Shown piece after piece: positions 1-6,361 of a stretch of DNA of 11,827 bases; position 1 is the first letter of the stretch; every line of letters starts with the position of its first letter. Source of the stretch: Myxococcales bacterium (lineage in GTDB: Bacteria; Myxococcota; Polyangia; Polyangiales; Polyangiaceae); NCBI GenBank assembly GCA_020430865.1, contig JAGQIY010000074.1, positions 1 through 11,827 on the forward strand. The letters run 5' to 3'. The notes under the pieces were generated by a model that did not search any database, was not told the origin of the DNA, and worked only from the letters and a program-made list of their open reading frames with translations. A program made the translations under genes and the position numbers.

Positions 1-293
1 CCTGTCGTGTCACTCACGCGTATCCTGACGGGGCTGCGCCCTACTTCACGGTCGTGGCGCCCGCGAGGCGCGGCTCGGAGCTCGAGCAATGGGACGCGAT
101 CAAGACGGCGATGACCGACGCGATGCTGGAGCAAGGAGGGACGGTGACCCATCACCACGCGGTGGGCCGCGACTTCATGCCGTGGTACCTGCAGCAACGG
201 CCTCCGCTATTCGGAGAGGCCCTCGCCGCTGCGAAGCACAGCCTCGACCCCGCTGGAGTGATGAACCCCGGCGTCCTCGTACCTGAGACCTGA
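1..293 (+). CDS. FAD-linked oxidase, alkyl-DHAP synthase-like (3' end only)
   Basis: Only the C-terminal ~96 residues are present; the gene enters from the left edge and the reading frame starts at base 3. The fragment opens with CRVTHAYPDGAAPYFTVV. It then has an amphipathic helix region (WDAIKTAMTDAM), the motif GGTVTHHHAVGRD with three consecutive histidines at bases 150-158, and the usual flavoprotein ending LDPAGVMNPGVL. The HHH-x-VG motif and the order of these blocks match the C-terminal cap of alkyl-dihydroxyacetonephosphate synthase in the VAO/PCMH flavoprotein family. That enzyme exchanges the acyl chain of acyl-DHAP for a fatty alcohol to form the ether bond of ether lipids. D-lactate or glycolate oxidase-type relatives share the C-terminal fold but usually lack HHH, so the ether-lipid assignment is favoured but not proven. 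It converges on the BFD-type gene. Confidence 0.8.
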   Translation, partial: CRVTHAYPDGAAPYFTVVAPARRGSELEQWDAIKTAMTDAMLEQGGTVTHHHAVGRDFMPWYLQQRPPLFGEALAAAKHSLDPAGVMNPGVLVPET

Positions 294-338
294 GCGGCTC
301 GGGGCGGACGCACGGGCGCGGCCAAGCAAGTCCTCACC

Positions 339-364
339 CCCGAACCGGGCGAGGTCCGGTCGGG
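339..364. terminator. Possible bidirectional terminator hairpin
   Basis: CCCG-A-ACCGG at 339-348 can pair with CCGGTCGGG at 356-364, leaving one bulged A and a 7-base loop. It lies in the 77-base gap between two convergent stop codons (293 on plus, 371 on minus), where a shared terminator is expected. There is no T-tract on either side, so intrinsic termination is uncertain; it could be a transcript-end stabilising hairpin or chance in GC-rich DNA. Confidence 0.35.
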
Positions 365-370
365 TGGCGC

Positions 371-634
371 TCAGAGCTCGTCGGGATCCAGCGCCGCCAG
401 CTCACCAAAGGCCAGGGGACGCATCGGCGGGCGCGGGGTGATGCCCTGACCTGGGTCGCCGCCTTTTGCCGCGAGGATTCGTGCGCAGGGCACCAGGCAC
501 CACTTGCCCTGGCACCAACCGGTGCCAAAGCCGGTGTAGCGCTTCAAGGACTCGATGTCGTCGTGGCCGAGTTCGATGGCGTGTTCCAGCTCGGCGATGG
601 TGACGTCTTCGCAGCGGCAGACCAGGCTCTTCAC
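371..634 (-). CDS. BFD-like [2Fe-2S]-binding protein
   Basis: This 87-residue cytoplasmic protein has the cysteine pattern C6-x-C8 (VCRCEDVT) followed by C41-x4-C46 (WCQGKWC). That spacing is typical of the BFD-type [2Fe-2S] domain found in opine/octopine oxidase and hydrogen cyanide synthase subunits. The C-terminal tail (RPPMRPLAFGELAAL) also resembles the Arg/Pro tail that follows the domain in those enzymes. Here the domain stands alone, without its usual flavoprotein part. The start is GTG at 634: GAGG lies 3 bases upstream and an in-frame TGA lies further upstream, so no longer version exists. It sits 51 bases after the desaturase stop on the same strand and is probably co-transcribed with it. 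An electron-transfer role is likely from the family; the partner is unknown, and the desaturase is a candidate only by position. Confidence 0.85.
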   Translation of the reverse strand: MKSLVCRCEDVTIAELEHAIELGHDDIESLKRYTGFGTGWCQGKWCLVPCARILAAKGGDPGQGITPRPPMRPLAFGELAALDPDEL

Positions 635-685
635 GGACCTCAGTCTAGCTCACAGGTGCGCGTGGTGGCAGCGGTGATGCTCGGT

Positions 686-1513
686 CTACTCTGCGGGCTC
701 CGCAGCGGGCAGGCTCTCGGACAGCTCGTCGGTCACGTGCGTCGCTTCGCGCTCTTCTCGCGCGTTCAGCAGGCGCTCGTCGCGCAGCTTGAGGATGCCC
801 AGCTTGGCGAAGAGCCTGATCGCCCACCAGGTCGGGTCGATCTCGAACCAGCGCACGGCGAAGTTCGGGCGCATCCCGTACTTGTGATGGTTGTTCTGGA
901 ACAGCTCACCCAGCGTAACGAAATCGAAGATCAGCGTGTTGCGTGAGGCGTCCTTGCTGTCGAAATTGCGATAGCCCGCCCAGTGTCCGAACCAGTTCAC
1001 GATCGCGCCGTGCACCGGACCCATCAGGAAATGGATCGGCAGGAGCAGGAAGTGCCACCACTGCGTGGCGAACACCAGATAGAAGGCGGTGTACGCGGTG
1101 CCCCAGCAGAGGCTGGTCAGCCAGCGTCCAGCGATGCGATCGAGCACCGGCCAGTCCGGGTAACCACCGTCGAACCGCTCTTCCACGGGGAAAGTCCCGA
1201 GGTTGATCGAGCGATAGATGTCTCGCGTGTGGTTCATCATCGCGAAGGGGTTCTTGAAGATGACGGGCGAGTGCGGGTCCTTCTCGGTGTCCGAGTAGGC
1301 ATGATGCATGCGGTGCAGGATCGCATATCCGCGCGGATTCAGATACGAGCTGCCCTGGAACACGAAGGTGCAGAGATGGAAGAACCGCTCCCAGCCCTTG
1401 GAGAGGGTGAACATGCGATGCGCGCCGTAGCGGTGGAGGAAGAACGTCTGGAAGAAGACGCTCAGCGTCCAGTGGCCGACGAAGAACAAGACGATGGCGA
1501 GGGGGAGTTCCAT
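686..1513 (-). CDS. Acyl-CoA desaturase (membrane di-iron fatty-acid desaturase)
   Basis: This 275-residue integral membrane protein belongs to the stearoyl-CoA-9-desaturase-type group, which inserts a double bond into acyl chains using O2, a di-iron centre and an external electron donor. All histidine clusters are visible: H27-RYGA-H32, H67-RM-HH71, the supporting N173-WFG-H177, and NNHH at 207-210 (a QNNHH variant of HNNHH). Hydrophobic segments lie at about 4-22, 45-55, 133-150 and 154-170. The charged C-terminal tail (about 245-275, Glu-rich) is low in complexity. The ATG at 1511-1513 has only a weak upstream ribosome site, but the protein starts directly in its first membrane segment and places the first His box normally. 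It is followed by the BFD-type [2Fe-2S] gene and is divergent from the Cys-rich lipoprotein gene. No ferredoxin or cytochrome b5 domain is fused, so an electron donor in trans is required. Confidence 0.93.
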   Translation of the reverse strand: MELPLAIVLFFVGHWTLSVFFQTFFLHRYGAHRMFTLSKGWERFFHLCTFVFQGSSYLNPRGYAILHRMHHAYSDTEKDPHSPVIFKNPFAMMNHTRDIYRSINLGTFPVEERFDGGYPDWPVLDRIAGRWLTSLCWGTAYTAFYLVFATQWWHFLLLPIHFLMGPVHGAIVNWFGHWAGYRNFDSKDASRNTLIFDFVTLGELFQNNHHKYGMRPNFAVRWFEIDPTWWAIRLFAKLGILKLRDERLLNAREEREATHVTDELSESLPAAEPAE

Positions 1514-1560
1514 TCTGATTTCGAATACCTACGGGAGCCACACCCCCCCATGGTCAGGCC

Positions 1561-1591
1561 CGGGTCACGTTTTCGTCATGGAGCTGACCCG
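1561..1591. promoter_or_regulatory. Inverted repeat in divergent promoter region
   Basis: CGGGTCA (1561-1567) and TGACCCG (1585-1591) form a perfect 7-base inverted repeat with a 17-base spacer. It is 48 bases upstream of the desaturase start in the 296-base spacer between the divergent desaturase and lipoprotein genes. The position suits an operator or 5'-leader hairpin of the desaturase. No convincing -35/-10 pair was recognised, so the role is inferred from position only. Confidence 0.35.
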
Positions 1592-1610
1592 CCGAACGCC
1601 CGTTCAGCGG

Positions 1611-1661
1611 TGTGGGTCCCCGAGCGCGTCGTCACCCACAACGGGTGGTTGAAGGTGGGTG
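1611..1661. promoter_or_regulatory. Overlapping, mutually exclusive hairpin arms
   Basis: TGTGGGT (1611-1617) pairs perfectly with ACCCACA (1634-1640). The overlapping CACCCAC (1633-1639) pairs perfectly with GTGGGTG (1655-1661). The central arm can therefore join only one of the two outer arms at a time, a layout seen in attenuators and in multi-site operators. It lies about 150 bases upstream of the lipoprotein start. GC-rich sequence makes short repeats common, so confidence is low. Confidence 0.3.
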
Positions 1662-1809
1662 TAACGCCTCGAGATCAAGGAGCTTTTGGAGTGCCGCCCG
1701 AACCAATGTTTGGTAAAAATCCATGGTACGGATAGCCGACTCCCTCCCCTCGTTGGCGTGCCTGGTCAAGCGGCCCGCCAGTGCTTTCCTTCTTCGATTG
1801 GAGCAACCC

Positions 1810-2673
1810 ATGACCACTCGTACCTTGGCGATCCTCTTCTCGGCCGGCCTGCTGGGCGCATGCGGCGGCAGTTCCGGCTCCGATCTCTTCGCCAATGGCG
1901 GCAGCGGCGGTGGTGGAAGCGGCGGCACCGGCGCGACCTCTGCTGGTGGCTCCGCAGCGGGTGGAAGCTCGGCTTCGGGTGGCTCGAGCGGTGACGCTGG
2001 CGCCGGAAACGCGGGAAGCGGTGGTGACGGCGGAGTCGGTGGCTCCAGCATCGCCGGCTCGGGCGGCACGGGTGAAGGCGGAACCAGCGCTGGCGGGACC
2101 AGCGGAGGTACGGGCGGTAGCGGCGTCGGTGGCGCGGTCGCGGGCAGCGGCGGCTCTGCGGGCACCGGCACAGCAGGGACGAGCACCACCGGCGGGACCG
2201 GGGGTAGCACCGCGGGCACGGGTGGCACGAGCACGGCGGGCACTGGAGGCACTGGAACCGCTGGAACTGGTGGCGTCCTCGGCGATCCGGGCGTGGTCAC
2301 CTGCAACGGCGGTGCTTGCCGTGTGGATCAAGGCAACAAGTGCTGCGTGCCTTGGTACGGCTGGAACCCCACGGGGAAATGCATCGGCGAGAACGATGAC
2401 TGCGATGGGAACGGCTTCCAGGACCTCAAGAACGACATCACCTGCAACGGTCCCGAGGACTGTCAGATGGGGCAGCACTGCTGTGGCGAGGTGCAGACCA
2501 TCGGTATCGGTGGAGGGCAGCGGACCGTCTACGATAGGCTCAGCTGCAAGAACTCCTGTGGCAACGGCGAGGTGACCGTGTGCGGGGCCTTCCCGAGCGA
2601 GTGCGGTTCGAACCAGGTCTGCGCCCAGAGCGACATCCTCGAGAGCGGCTACAAGATCTGTCGCAACAACTGA
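1810..2673 (+). CDS. Cys-rich lipoprotein with Gly/Ser/Thr linker
   Basis: This is a 287-residue exported lipoprotein. The signal peptide MTTRTLAILFSAGLLGAC ends in a lipobox (LGAC, lipidated Cys18), and GGAG lies 6 bases upstream of the ATG at 1810, which fixes the start. A longer in-frame reading beginning at 1723 would put extra sequence before the signal peptide and is rejected. Residues ~19-158 are an almost pure Gly/Ser/Thr/Ala linker built from GGT, GGS and AGTGG-like units. The globular part (~163-287) holds 16 cysteines, probably eight disulfides. It shows an internal repeat: TCNGGACRVDQGNKCC (164-179) and TCNGPEDCQMGQHCC (211-225). The linker plus Cys-rich head is a common style of myxobacterial surface lipoproteins. 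Its function is unknown. A terminator follows directly, so it is probably monocistronic. The TlpA-like gene downstream could help its disulfide folding (inference). Confidence 0.88.
   Translation: MTTRTLAILFSAGLLGACGGSSGSDLFANGGSGGGGSGGTGATSAGGSAAGGSSASGGSSGDAGAGNAGSGGDGGVGGSSIAGSGGTGEGGTSAGGTSGGTGGSGVGGAVAGSGGSAGTGTAGTSTTGGTGGSTAGTGGTSTAGTGGTGTAGTGGVLGDPGVVTCNGGACRVDQGNKCCVPWYGWNPTGKCIGENDDCDGNGFQDLKNDITCNGPEDCQMGQHCCGEVQTIGIGGGQRTVYDRLSCKNSCGNGEVTVCGAFPSECGSNQVCAQSDILESGYKICRNN
1866..2283 (+). repeat. Low-complexity Gly/Ser/Thr-coding tract
   Basis: About 420 bases of degenerate GGC/GGT/AGC/ACC codon repeats encode the flexible linker of the lipoprotein, with short units such as GGCACTGGA and GGCACGGGT recurring most regularly near 2195-2270. 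Such tracts vary in length between strains by slippage. It is coding sequence, not a separate element, and creates a spurious Pro/Ala-rich reading frame on the opposite strand. Confidence 0.75.
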
Positions 2674-2683
2674 GGCTCTCGCG

Positions 2684-2721
2684 GCCCGGGCTCCGCGGCC
2701 AACGGCGGGAGTCCGGGCTTT
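2684..2721 (+). terminator. Intrinsic terminator after the lipoprotein gene
   Basis: GCCCGGGCTCC (2684-2694) pairs with GGAGTCCGGGC (2708-2718) over 11 positions including one G-U, with a 13-base loop, followed by TTT. It begins 10 bases after the lipoprotein stop codon. The strong GC stem and immediate position make it the best terminator in the window, although the T-tract is short. Confidence 0.75.
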
Positions 2722-2796
2722 GGGATCGCTGCTCGCGGCTTGCTGCTTTTCCTGCCTGAGCGGTGGCGCGAGGGGTGTGAACGGAAGCTCGCTCTG

Positions 2797-2826
2797 CGCT
2801 GGGCGGATCTCGTGCTAGACCCAGCG
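2797..2826 (+). promoter_or_regulatory. Leader hairpin next to the TlpA-like start codon
   Basis: CGCTGGG (2797-2803) and CCCAGCG (2820-2826) are perfect 7-base complements separated by 16 bases. The 3' arm ends 5 bases before the ATG at 2832 and so occupies the place where a ribosome-binding site would lie. No good Shine-Dalgarno sequence is visible. The structure may limit translation initiation, or the pairing may be coincidental. Confidence 0.4.
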
Positions 2827-2831
2827 TCGGA

Positions 2832-3497
2832 ATGAAGCCCGCACAGCTCGCACAGCTCGTGTTCATCCTCATCGCTGCGCTCGGCGTCTACTCCTTCGGG
2901 GCCACGGCGCGCGACGGCGAGCAGCGCAAGTTGTGCACCCCGATGTGCGCGCTGAACCCTGACTACGCCGCACGCAACCGACTGGCTCCCGACTTCGAGC
3001 TGCCCCTGGTCAGCGGGGGCATGGGACGCCTCTCGGACTACCGGGGCAAGGTCGTGATCCTCAACTTCTGGAGCAAGACCTGCCGGCCTTGCCTCGAGGA
3101 ACTGCCAAGCCTGGCTGAGCTCGCCAACATCCTGAAGAGTCGCGGCAAGGACGTGGTGCTGCTCACCCTCTCGACCGACGAGAGCGTGGACGACGCCAAG
3201 GCGACCCTGGAGTCCGTCTTGCCGGACGGCGTGCCGTTTCCGGTCTTCGTGGACTCCGGCGCCGACATGGTCCTCGACAAGTACGGCACCAAGCTCTATC
3301 CCGAGACCTGGTTCATAGACAAGCAGGGCGTGATCCGCGCCCGCGTGGACGGCGCGCGTGACTGGAGTCAGCCCATCGCGATCGAGTTCGCGCAGAGCCT
3401 CGCTCACCCTCAGGCCTGCAAGCTCGAGTTCGAGGGCGGGAAGCCGCGGGGTTCTCAGGCGGGGATCTGCAGCGACCTTGGCCTGCTCTCGCAGTAG
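2832..3497 (+). CDS. TlpA/ResA-like membrane-anchored thioredoxin-fold protein
   Basis: This 221-residue protein has an N-terminal hydrophobic anchor (~8-24, LVFILIAALGVYSFG) that would place the rest on the periplasmic side. The thioredoxin domain (~52-190) begins with the AhpC/TSA-like APDFELPLVSG. It contains W80-SKT-C84-R-P-C87 as redox-active CxxC, and the cis-proline loop YPETWFID with Pro157. This matches TlpA/ResA/CcmG-type disulfide reductases, which reduce or exchange thiols in exported proteins such as apocytochromes c. It has four extra cysteines: C35 and C39 (CTPMC) between anchor and domain, and C196 and C213 in the tail. They may form structural or auxiliary redox disulfides and are not standard in the family. 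It follows the Cys-rich lipoprotein but is separated from it by a terminator. The exact substrate cannot be read from the sequence. Confidence 0.9.
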   Translation: MKPAQLAQLVFILIAALGVYSFGATARDGEQRKLCTPMCALNPDYAARNRLAPDFELPLVSGGMGRLSDYRGKVVILNFWSKTCRPCLEELPSLAELANILKSRGKDVVLLTLSTDESVDDAKATLESVLPDGVPFPVFVDSGADMVLDKYGTKLYPETWFIDKQGVIRARVDGARDWSQPIAIEFAQSLAHPQACKLEFEGGKPRGSQAGICSDLGLLSQ

Positions 3498-3516
3498 CCG
3501 ATCGGGGGCCGCGGAG

Positions 3517-4473
3517 CTAGCCGGGCGTCGAATCCCCGAGGAAGCTCAGTAGCAGCTCCAGGGTGCGCTCTGGCGCGTCGACGTGGGAGAAGTGGCTAGC
3601 ATCCTTCAGCACCTCGTAGCGTGCGTCGGGGACCAGGTGGTGTAGCACCACGCCGTTGATCGGCTTCACCATCGGGTCGCGATCCGCATAGATCAGCATC
3701 AGCGGGATCGGGAACGGCAGCTTCCGTCGCCTTCGCTGGGCCAGCTCCCGCAGCAGATCCTTGAATCCGCGAGGATCGACTGCATGGACCAGGTACTGGA
3801 TGAACGCCTTCACCCCGCTGTGCGTCCCCAGAGGCGCGCCATACTCCCGCGCTTCTTCCAGCGACTTCAGGCTCTCGTCGAAGTAGTGGACGTTGCGATG
3901 GGCCCAGCGCTGAGGATCGCGACGGATCAGCAGCGCGAGCGCTCGCTGTGCGCCTGGCAGGCTCAGCGCGGCGCGCAGCGCGTACAGGCGCGCCTCTGGT
4001 CGAAACGGCGAGTGCACGTCGACCAGGCGCGAGAACAGCTTCGGCTCCGCCAGCGCGGCGCGCAGACACAGATAGCCGCCGAGCGAGTTGCCGACCGCCG
4101 CACAGCCCTGGATGCCCAGGGCATGGACCAGCTCCCGGATCCAGTCACTGAGCGACTCCGCGGAGTAGAGTTCGCCGTCACGCCGCCTCAGAACCATGTC
4201 GGTGCGTCCCGCGCCGGGCAAGTCCGGCGCATACACGGTGAAGCGCTCGGCGAGGGGCGAGAGCACGTAGCGCCACGAATATGAGCTGGTCATCAAGCCA
4301 TGCACGAGCAGCAGCGGTGGACCGCTGCCCAGCTGCTTCAGATAGACGTGGTGCTGACCAAAGCGCTTCGAGTCGAGCTCGAAGCGCCGGGAAGGCAGCT
4401 CGAAATAGTCGTGGGGGCGGCGTGGCCGCTCCGGCAGCTCCGAGTAGCGACCCTGGTGAAATGGCTTGGCCAT
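3517..4473 (-). CDS. Alpha/beta-hydrolase fold enzyme
   Basis: With the ATG at 4471-4473 the product has 318 residues. The core shows the oxyanion-hole motif LLLVHGLM (~55-61) and the nucleophile elbow GNSLGG with Ser130. A strand-turn with IYADRDPMV follows, where Asp266 is the probable acid, and ASHFSHVDAPE supplies His294. The catalytic triad is therefore complete. A helical cap region lies at about 155-245. The fold resembles epoxide hydrolases, haloalkane dehalogenases and esterases, but Ser as nucleophile favours an esterase, lipase or acylhydrolase. The substrate is not identifiable. An in-frame GTG at 4501-4503 would add ten residues but has no ribosome site; the ATG has a weak GCGAG upstream. 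No signal peptide is seen, so it is probably cytoplasmic. It converges with the TlpA-like gene (19 bases apart) and is divergent from the TtcA-type gene. Confidence 0.9.
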   Translation of the reverse strand: MAKPFHQGRYSELPERPRRPHDYFELPSRRFELDSKRFGQHHVYLKQLGSGPPLLLVHGLMTSSYSWRYVLSPLAERFTVYAPDLPGAGRTDMVLRRRDGELYSAESLSDWIRELVHALGIQGCAAVGNSLGGYLCLRAALAEPKLFSRLVDVHSPFRPEARLYALRAALSLPGAQRALALLIRRDPQRWAHRNVHYFDESLKSLEEAREYGAPLGTHSGVKAFIQYLVHAVDPRGFKDLLRELAQRRRRKLPFPIPLMLIYADRDPMVKPINGVVLHHLVPDARYEVLKDASHFSHVDAPERTLELLLSFLGDSTPG

Positions 4474-4563
4474 GGGCGCTCGCCAGGGTCCGGCATCTGC
4501 CACGAAAAGAGAAGGGCCTTCCAGGGTGCGCGGCGGGTCTCGCGTGATAGCTTGGCGCCGATC

Positions 4564-5499
4564 GTGAAACCGCCTAGCTCCACCCTGGACAGTGCCAGCG
4601 CCCGCCTGCGGCGCCTGGAGAAGCGCCTGCTGAGCCAGCTGGCAGCGACCAGCCGTGCCTTCAACCTGCTCGAGCCGAACGATCGCGTGCTGGTGGCAGT
4701 CAGTGGCGGCAAGGACTCGATGAGCCTGCTCACGCTGCTCTCACGCATTCGTGAGCGTGCGCCGTTTCCCTTCTCGCTCGTCGCCGTGAACCTCGATCAG
4801 GGGCACCCGGGCTTTCCGAGCGAGGTCCTGCCTGGCTACTTCGAGGCCGCCGGCTTCGACTACCGTATTATCCGTGAGGATACGTACTCCATCGTCAAGT
4901 CGAAGATCCCCGAGGGGCGCACCTATTGCTCCCTGTGTTCACGGCTGCGCCGAGGGATCCTCTACAACGTCGCGGTCGAGCTTGGCTGCACCAAGATCGC
5001 GTTGGGCCACCACCGTGAAGACACCATCGAGACGTTGCTCCTGAACCTGCTCTACAGCGGGCAGATCAAGGCCATGCCGGCGCGCCTGGAGTCCGACGAC
5101 GGACGAAACGTGGTGATCCGACCGCTGCTCGAGTGCGCGGAGACGGACATCGGCGAGTACGCCGCCTTGATGCAGTTCCCCATCGTTCCTTGCGATCTGT
5201 GCGGTTCCCAGGACAACCTCAAGCGCCAGCGCGTCAAGCGTCTGATCGCCGAGCTAGCCGAGGAGAACGCGAACGTCCGCGGCAACCTGCTCGCGGCGCT
5301 GGGCAACGTTCGCGCCACTCACCTGCTGGATCGCGCGCTATTCGGTGAGCAAGCCGCCTCGGGTTCCGACCCGTGGCTCGACGGCGCCGAACGAGCCACG
5401 TCGGTCACGGATCCAGGTTCGGGGGTGAGGGACGCGACGCAAGTAGCCGCGCCCGCCGCCGAGGCAAGCCTGGTTCCCCTCAGCGCCCTCAGACGCTGA
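4564..5499 (+). CDS. ttcA: tRNA 2-thiocytidine synthetase TtcA-like (PP-loop ATPase)
   Basis: This 311-residue protein has the PP-loop SGGKDS (47-52), which adenylates the target base. It also has the cysteine pair C122-SL-C125, the block GHHREDTIETLLLN (148-161), and a second CxxC, C210-DL-C213, followed by GSQDN. This order is diagnostic of the TtcA/TtuA group. TtcA uses a [4Fe-4S] cluster to thiolate cytidine 32 of certain tRNAs. The start is taken as GTG at 4564, which gives the length of E. coli TtcA as I recall it. TTG at 4552 is an alternative. Further upstream the frame overlaps the divergent hydrolase gene and shows no family similarity. No clear ribosome site is visible. The last ~50 residues (262-311) are Ala/Ser/Asp-rich and look disordered, an addition to the usual core. 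It is probably a single-gene unit. Confidence 0.92.
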   Translation: MKPPSSTLDSASARLRRLEKRLLSQLAATSRAFNLLEPNDRVLVAVSGGKDSMSLLTLLSRIRERAPFPFSLVAVNLDQGHPGFPSEVLPGYFEAAGFDYRIIREDTYSIVKSKIPEGRTYCSLCSRLRRGILYNVAVELGCTKIALGHHREDTIETLLLNLLYSGQIKAMPARLESDDGRNVVIRPLLECAETDIGEYAALMQFPIVPCDLCGSQDNLKRQRVKRLIAELAEENANVRGNLLAALGNVRATHLLDRALFGEQAASGSDPWLDGAERATSVTDPGSGVRDATQVAAPAAEASLVPLSALRR

Positions 5500-5509
5500 G
5501 ACCCCGTCA

Positions 5510-5522
5510 GGCGCGCAGCGCC
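5510..5522. terminator. Short hairpin between convergent genes
   Basis: GGCGC-GCA-GCGCC forms a 5-base-pair stem in the 42-base gap between the ttcA stop (5499) and the stop of the convergent 208-residue gene (5542). There is no T-tract, so it is only a weak terminator candidate. Confidence 0.25.
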
Positions 5523-5541
5523 AGCCTCCAGCGCGACACGC

Positions 5542-6168
5542 TCAGGCGCAACGGGCCTCGCCGTCGTTCGCGGTCGTCCACTGGCACAGGATGGTCGTGG
5601 TGGAGCCCTCGCGAGTGACGAACACGTCCTCCATCAACGTCCACGCGTGGCTGCAGTTCCGGCGAAGCACTGCCTGCACCGCCGCCGCCCAGGCTTCCGC
5701 GCAGAACTCGCTCTGGCTGAGCCCGCTGGCCATCAGGTGCAGCCGTCCAGCGACCCGGCGGAGGGGCTCGAAGCGGACCTCGTAGTCGTGGGTGAGCTCA
5801 CCGATCAAGTCCAGGATACGGACCAGTACACGGCGTGGGTCGGGCTCGGAGGCCGGGTCGACGAGCAGGTCCGCCGCGAAGGCTCCCAGCTCCCGGACGC
5901 CGCTCATGCCCTCGATCTCACCAAACGCCGTGACCAGCTCGGCGCACAGCTTCGCGTCGATCCACTCGGGCACTTCCGCCTCGATCAACGCCGCCTGGGC
6001 GCGCGGTGAGAGGCGAGACTGGAAGCTATCCAGACGACGCGCGGTGTGAGCCATCAGCTCGGTCTGATCGTCCCAGTCGGTGTGCGTGACGCGGCATCGT
6101 GGTGCCAGTCCCCGGTCCTGCAAGAAGACCCTGAAGGCCCACAGGACTCTCCCCCGTAGCATTGCCAT
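5542..6168 (-). CDS. Hypothetical protein, possibly distant DUF2378-like
   Basis: This 208-residue soluble protein has no signal peptide or membrane segment. It appears mostly helical to about residue 175. The final part reads like a short beta region (DVFVTREGSTTTILCQW). Six cysteines are spread along it (25, 75, 156, 172, 195, 207) without a recognisable metal motif. The general plan is a short N-terminal strand (MLRGRVL), a helical body with a VPEW segment at 66-69, a late Cys/Trp helix (FCAEAWAAAV), and a final 'C-x-W'. It is reminiscent of the myxobacterial DUF2378/TIGR02265 family, but this is only an impression of layout. The ATG at 6166-6168 is used; ATG two codons later is equally possible, and neither has a strong ribosome site. 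It converges with ttcA. The codon pattern is normal for the window, so it is very likely a real gene of unknown role. Confidence 0.7.
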   Translation of the reverse strand: MAMLRGRVLWAFRVFLQDRGLAPRCRVTHTDWDDQTELMAHTARRLDSFQSRLSPRAQAALIEAEVPEWIDAKLCAELVTAFGEIEGMSGVRELGAFAADLLVDPASEPDPRRVLVRILDLIGELTHDYEVRFEPLRRVAGRLHLMASGLSQSEFCAEAWAAAVQAVLRRNCSHAWTLMEDVFVTREGSTTTILCQWTTANDGEARCA

Positions 6169-6240
6169 AGTGCTCGGCCTAGAGCACAGGCCATGCCATG
6201 GGGGTCCCCACGTGGTTCTGCAGGTTTGCGAACAACGACC

Positions 6241-6254
6241 TTTCAGTGCTGAAA
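6241..6254. promoter_or_regulatory. Palindrome TTTCAG-TG-CTGAAA
   Basis: This perfect 6+2+6 inverted repeat is one of the few AT-leaning spots in the spacer. It lies 72 bases upstream of the minus-strand start at 6168. Size and position suit a dimeric repressor or activator site for the 208-residue gene. No known operator consensus is claimed. Confidence 0.35.
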
Positions 6255-6344
6255 TACTCGTCTCATCCTCGAGCGCGGCGACCGTCGTCTGCAGGCCAGG
6301 CTGGTGTCGACTGTAGCCGACATGCCTGGCCGAACCGGGTGAGA

Positions 6345-6361
6345 GTGGCCGAATCGGCCAC
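6345..6361. promoter_or_regulatory. Palindrome GTGGCCGA-A-TCGGCCAC
   Basis: Two perfect 8-base arms flank a single central A. With a 1-base centre it cannot fold tightly as an RNA hairpin without opening the inner pairs, so a DNA-binding site for a homodimer is the more natural reading. It lies 177 bases upstream of the 208-residue gene start. Confidence 0.4.

Noticed and set aside
1515..1530. TTCGAAT resembling a tRNA T-arm
   Set aside because: No acceptor stem, D-arm or anticodon arm can be placed around it on either strand.
983..1735. Long plus-strand frame opposite the desaturase
   Set aside because: The minus strand encodes an unmistakable desaturase with all His boxes. The opposite frame is a typical GC-rich shadow without domains.
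1866..2283. CRISPR array or minisatellite
   Set aside because: The units are short, degenerate and in-frame Gly/Ser/Thr codons. There are no regular spacers.
1632..2306. Pro/Val/Ala-rich open frame antisense to the lipoprotein gene
   Set aside because: It is the mirror image of the Gly/Ser/Thr linker codons. The plus-strand frame has a signal peptide, a ribosome site and a Cys-rich domain.
4300..4563. N-terminal extension of the TtcA-like protein
   Set aside because: It would run antisense through the start of the divergent hydrolase gene and has no similarity to TtcA, whose normal length fits the start at 4564.
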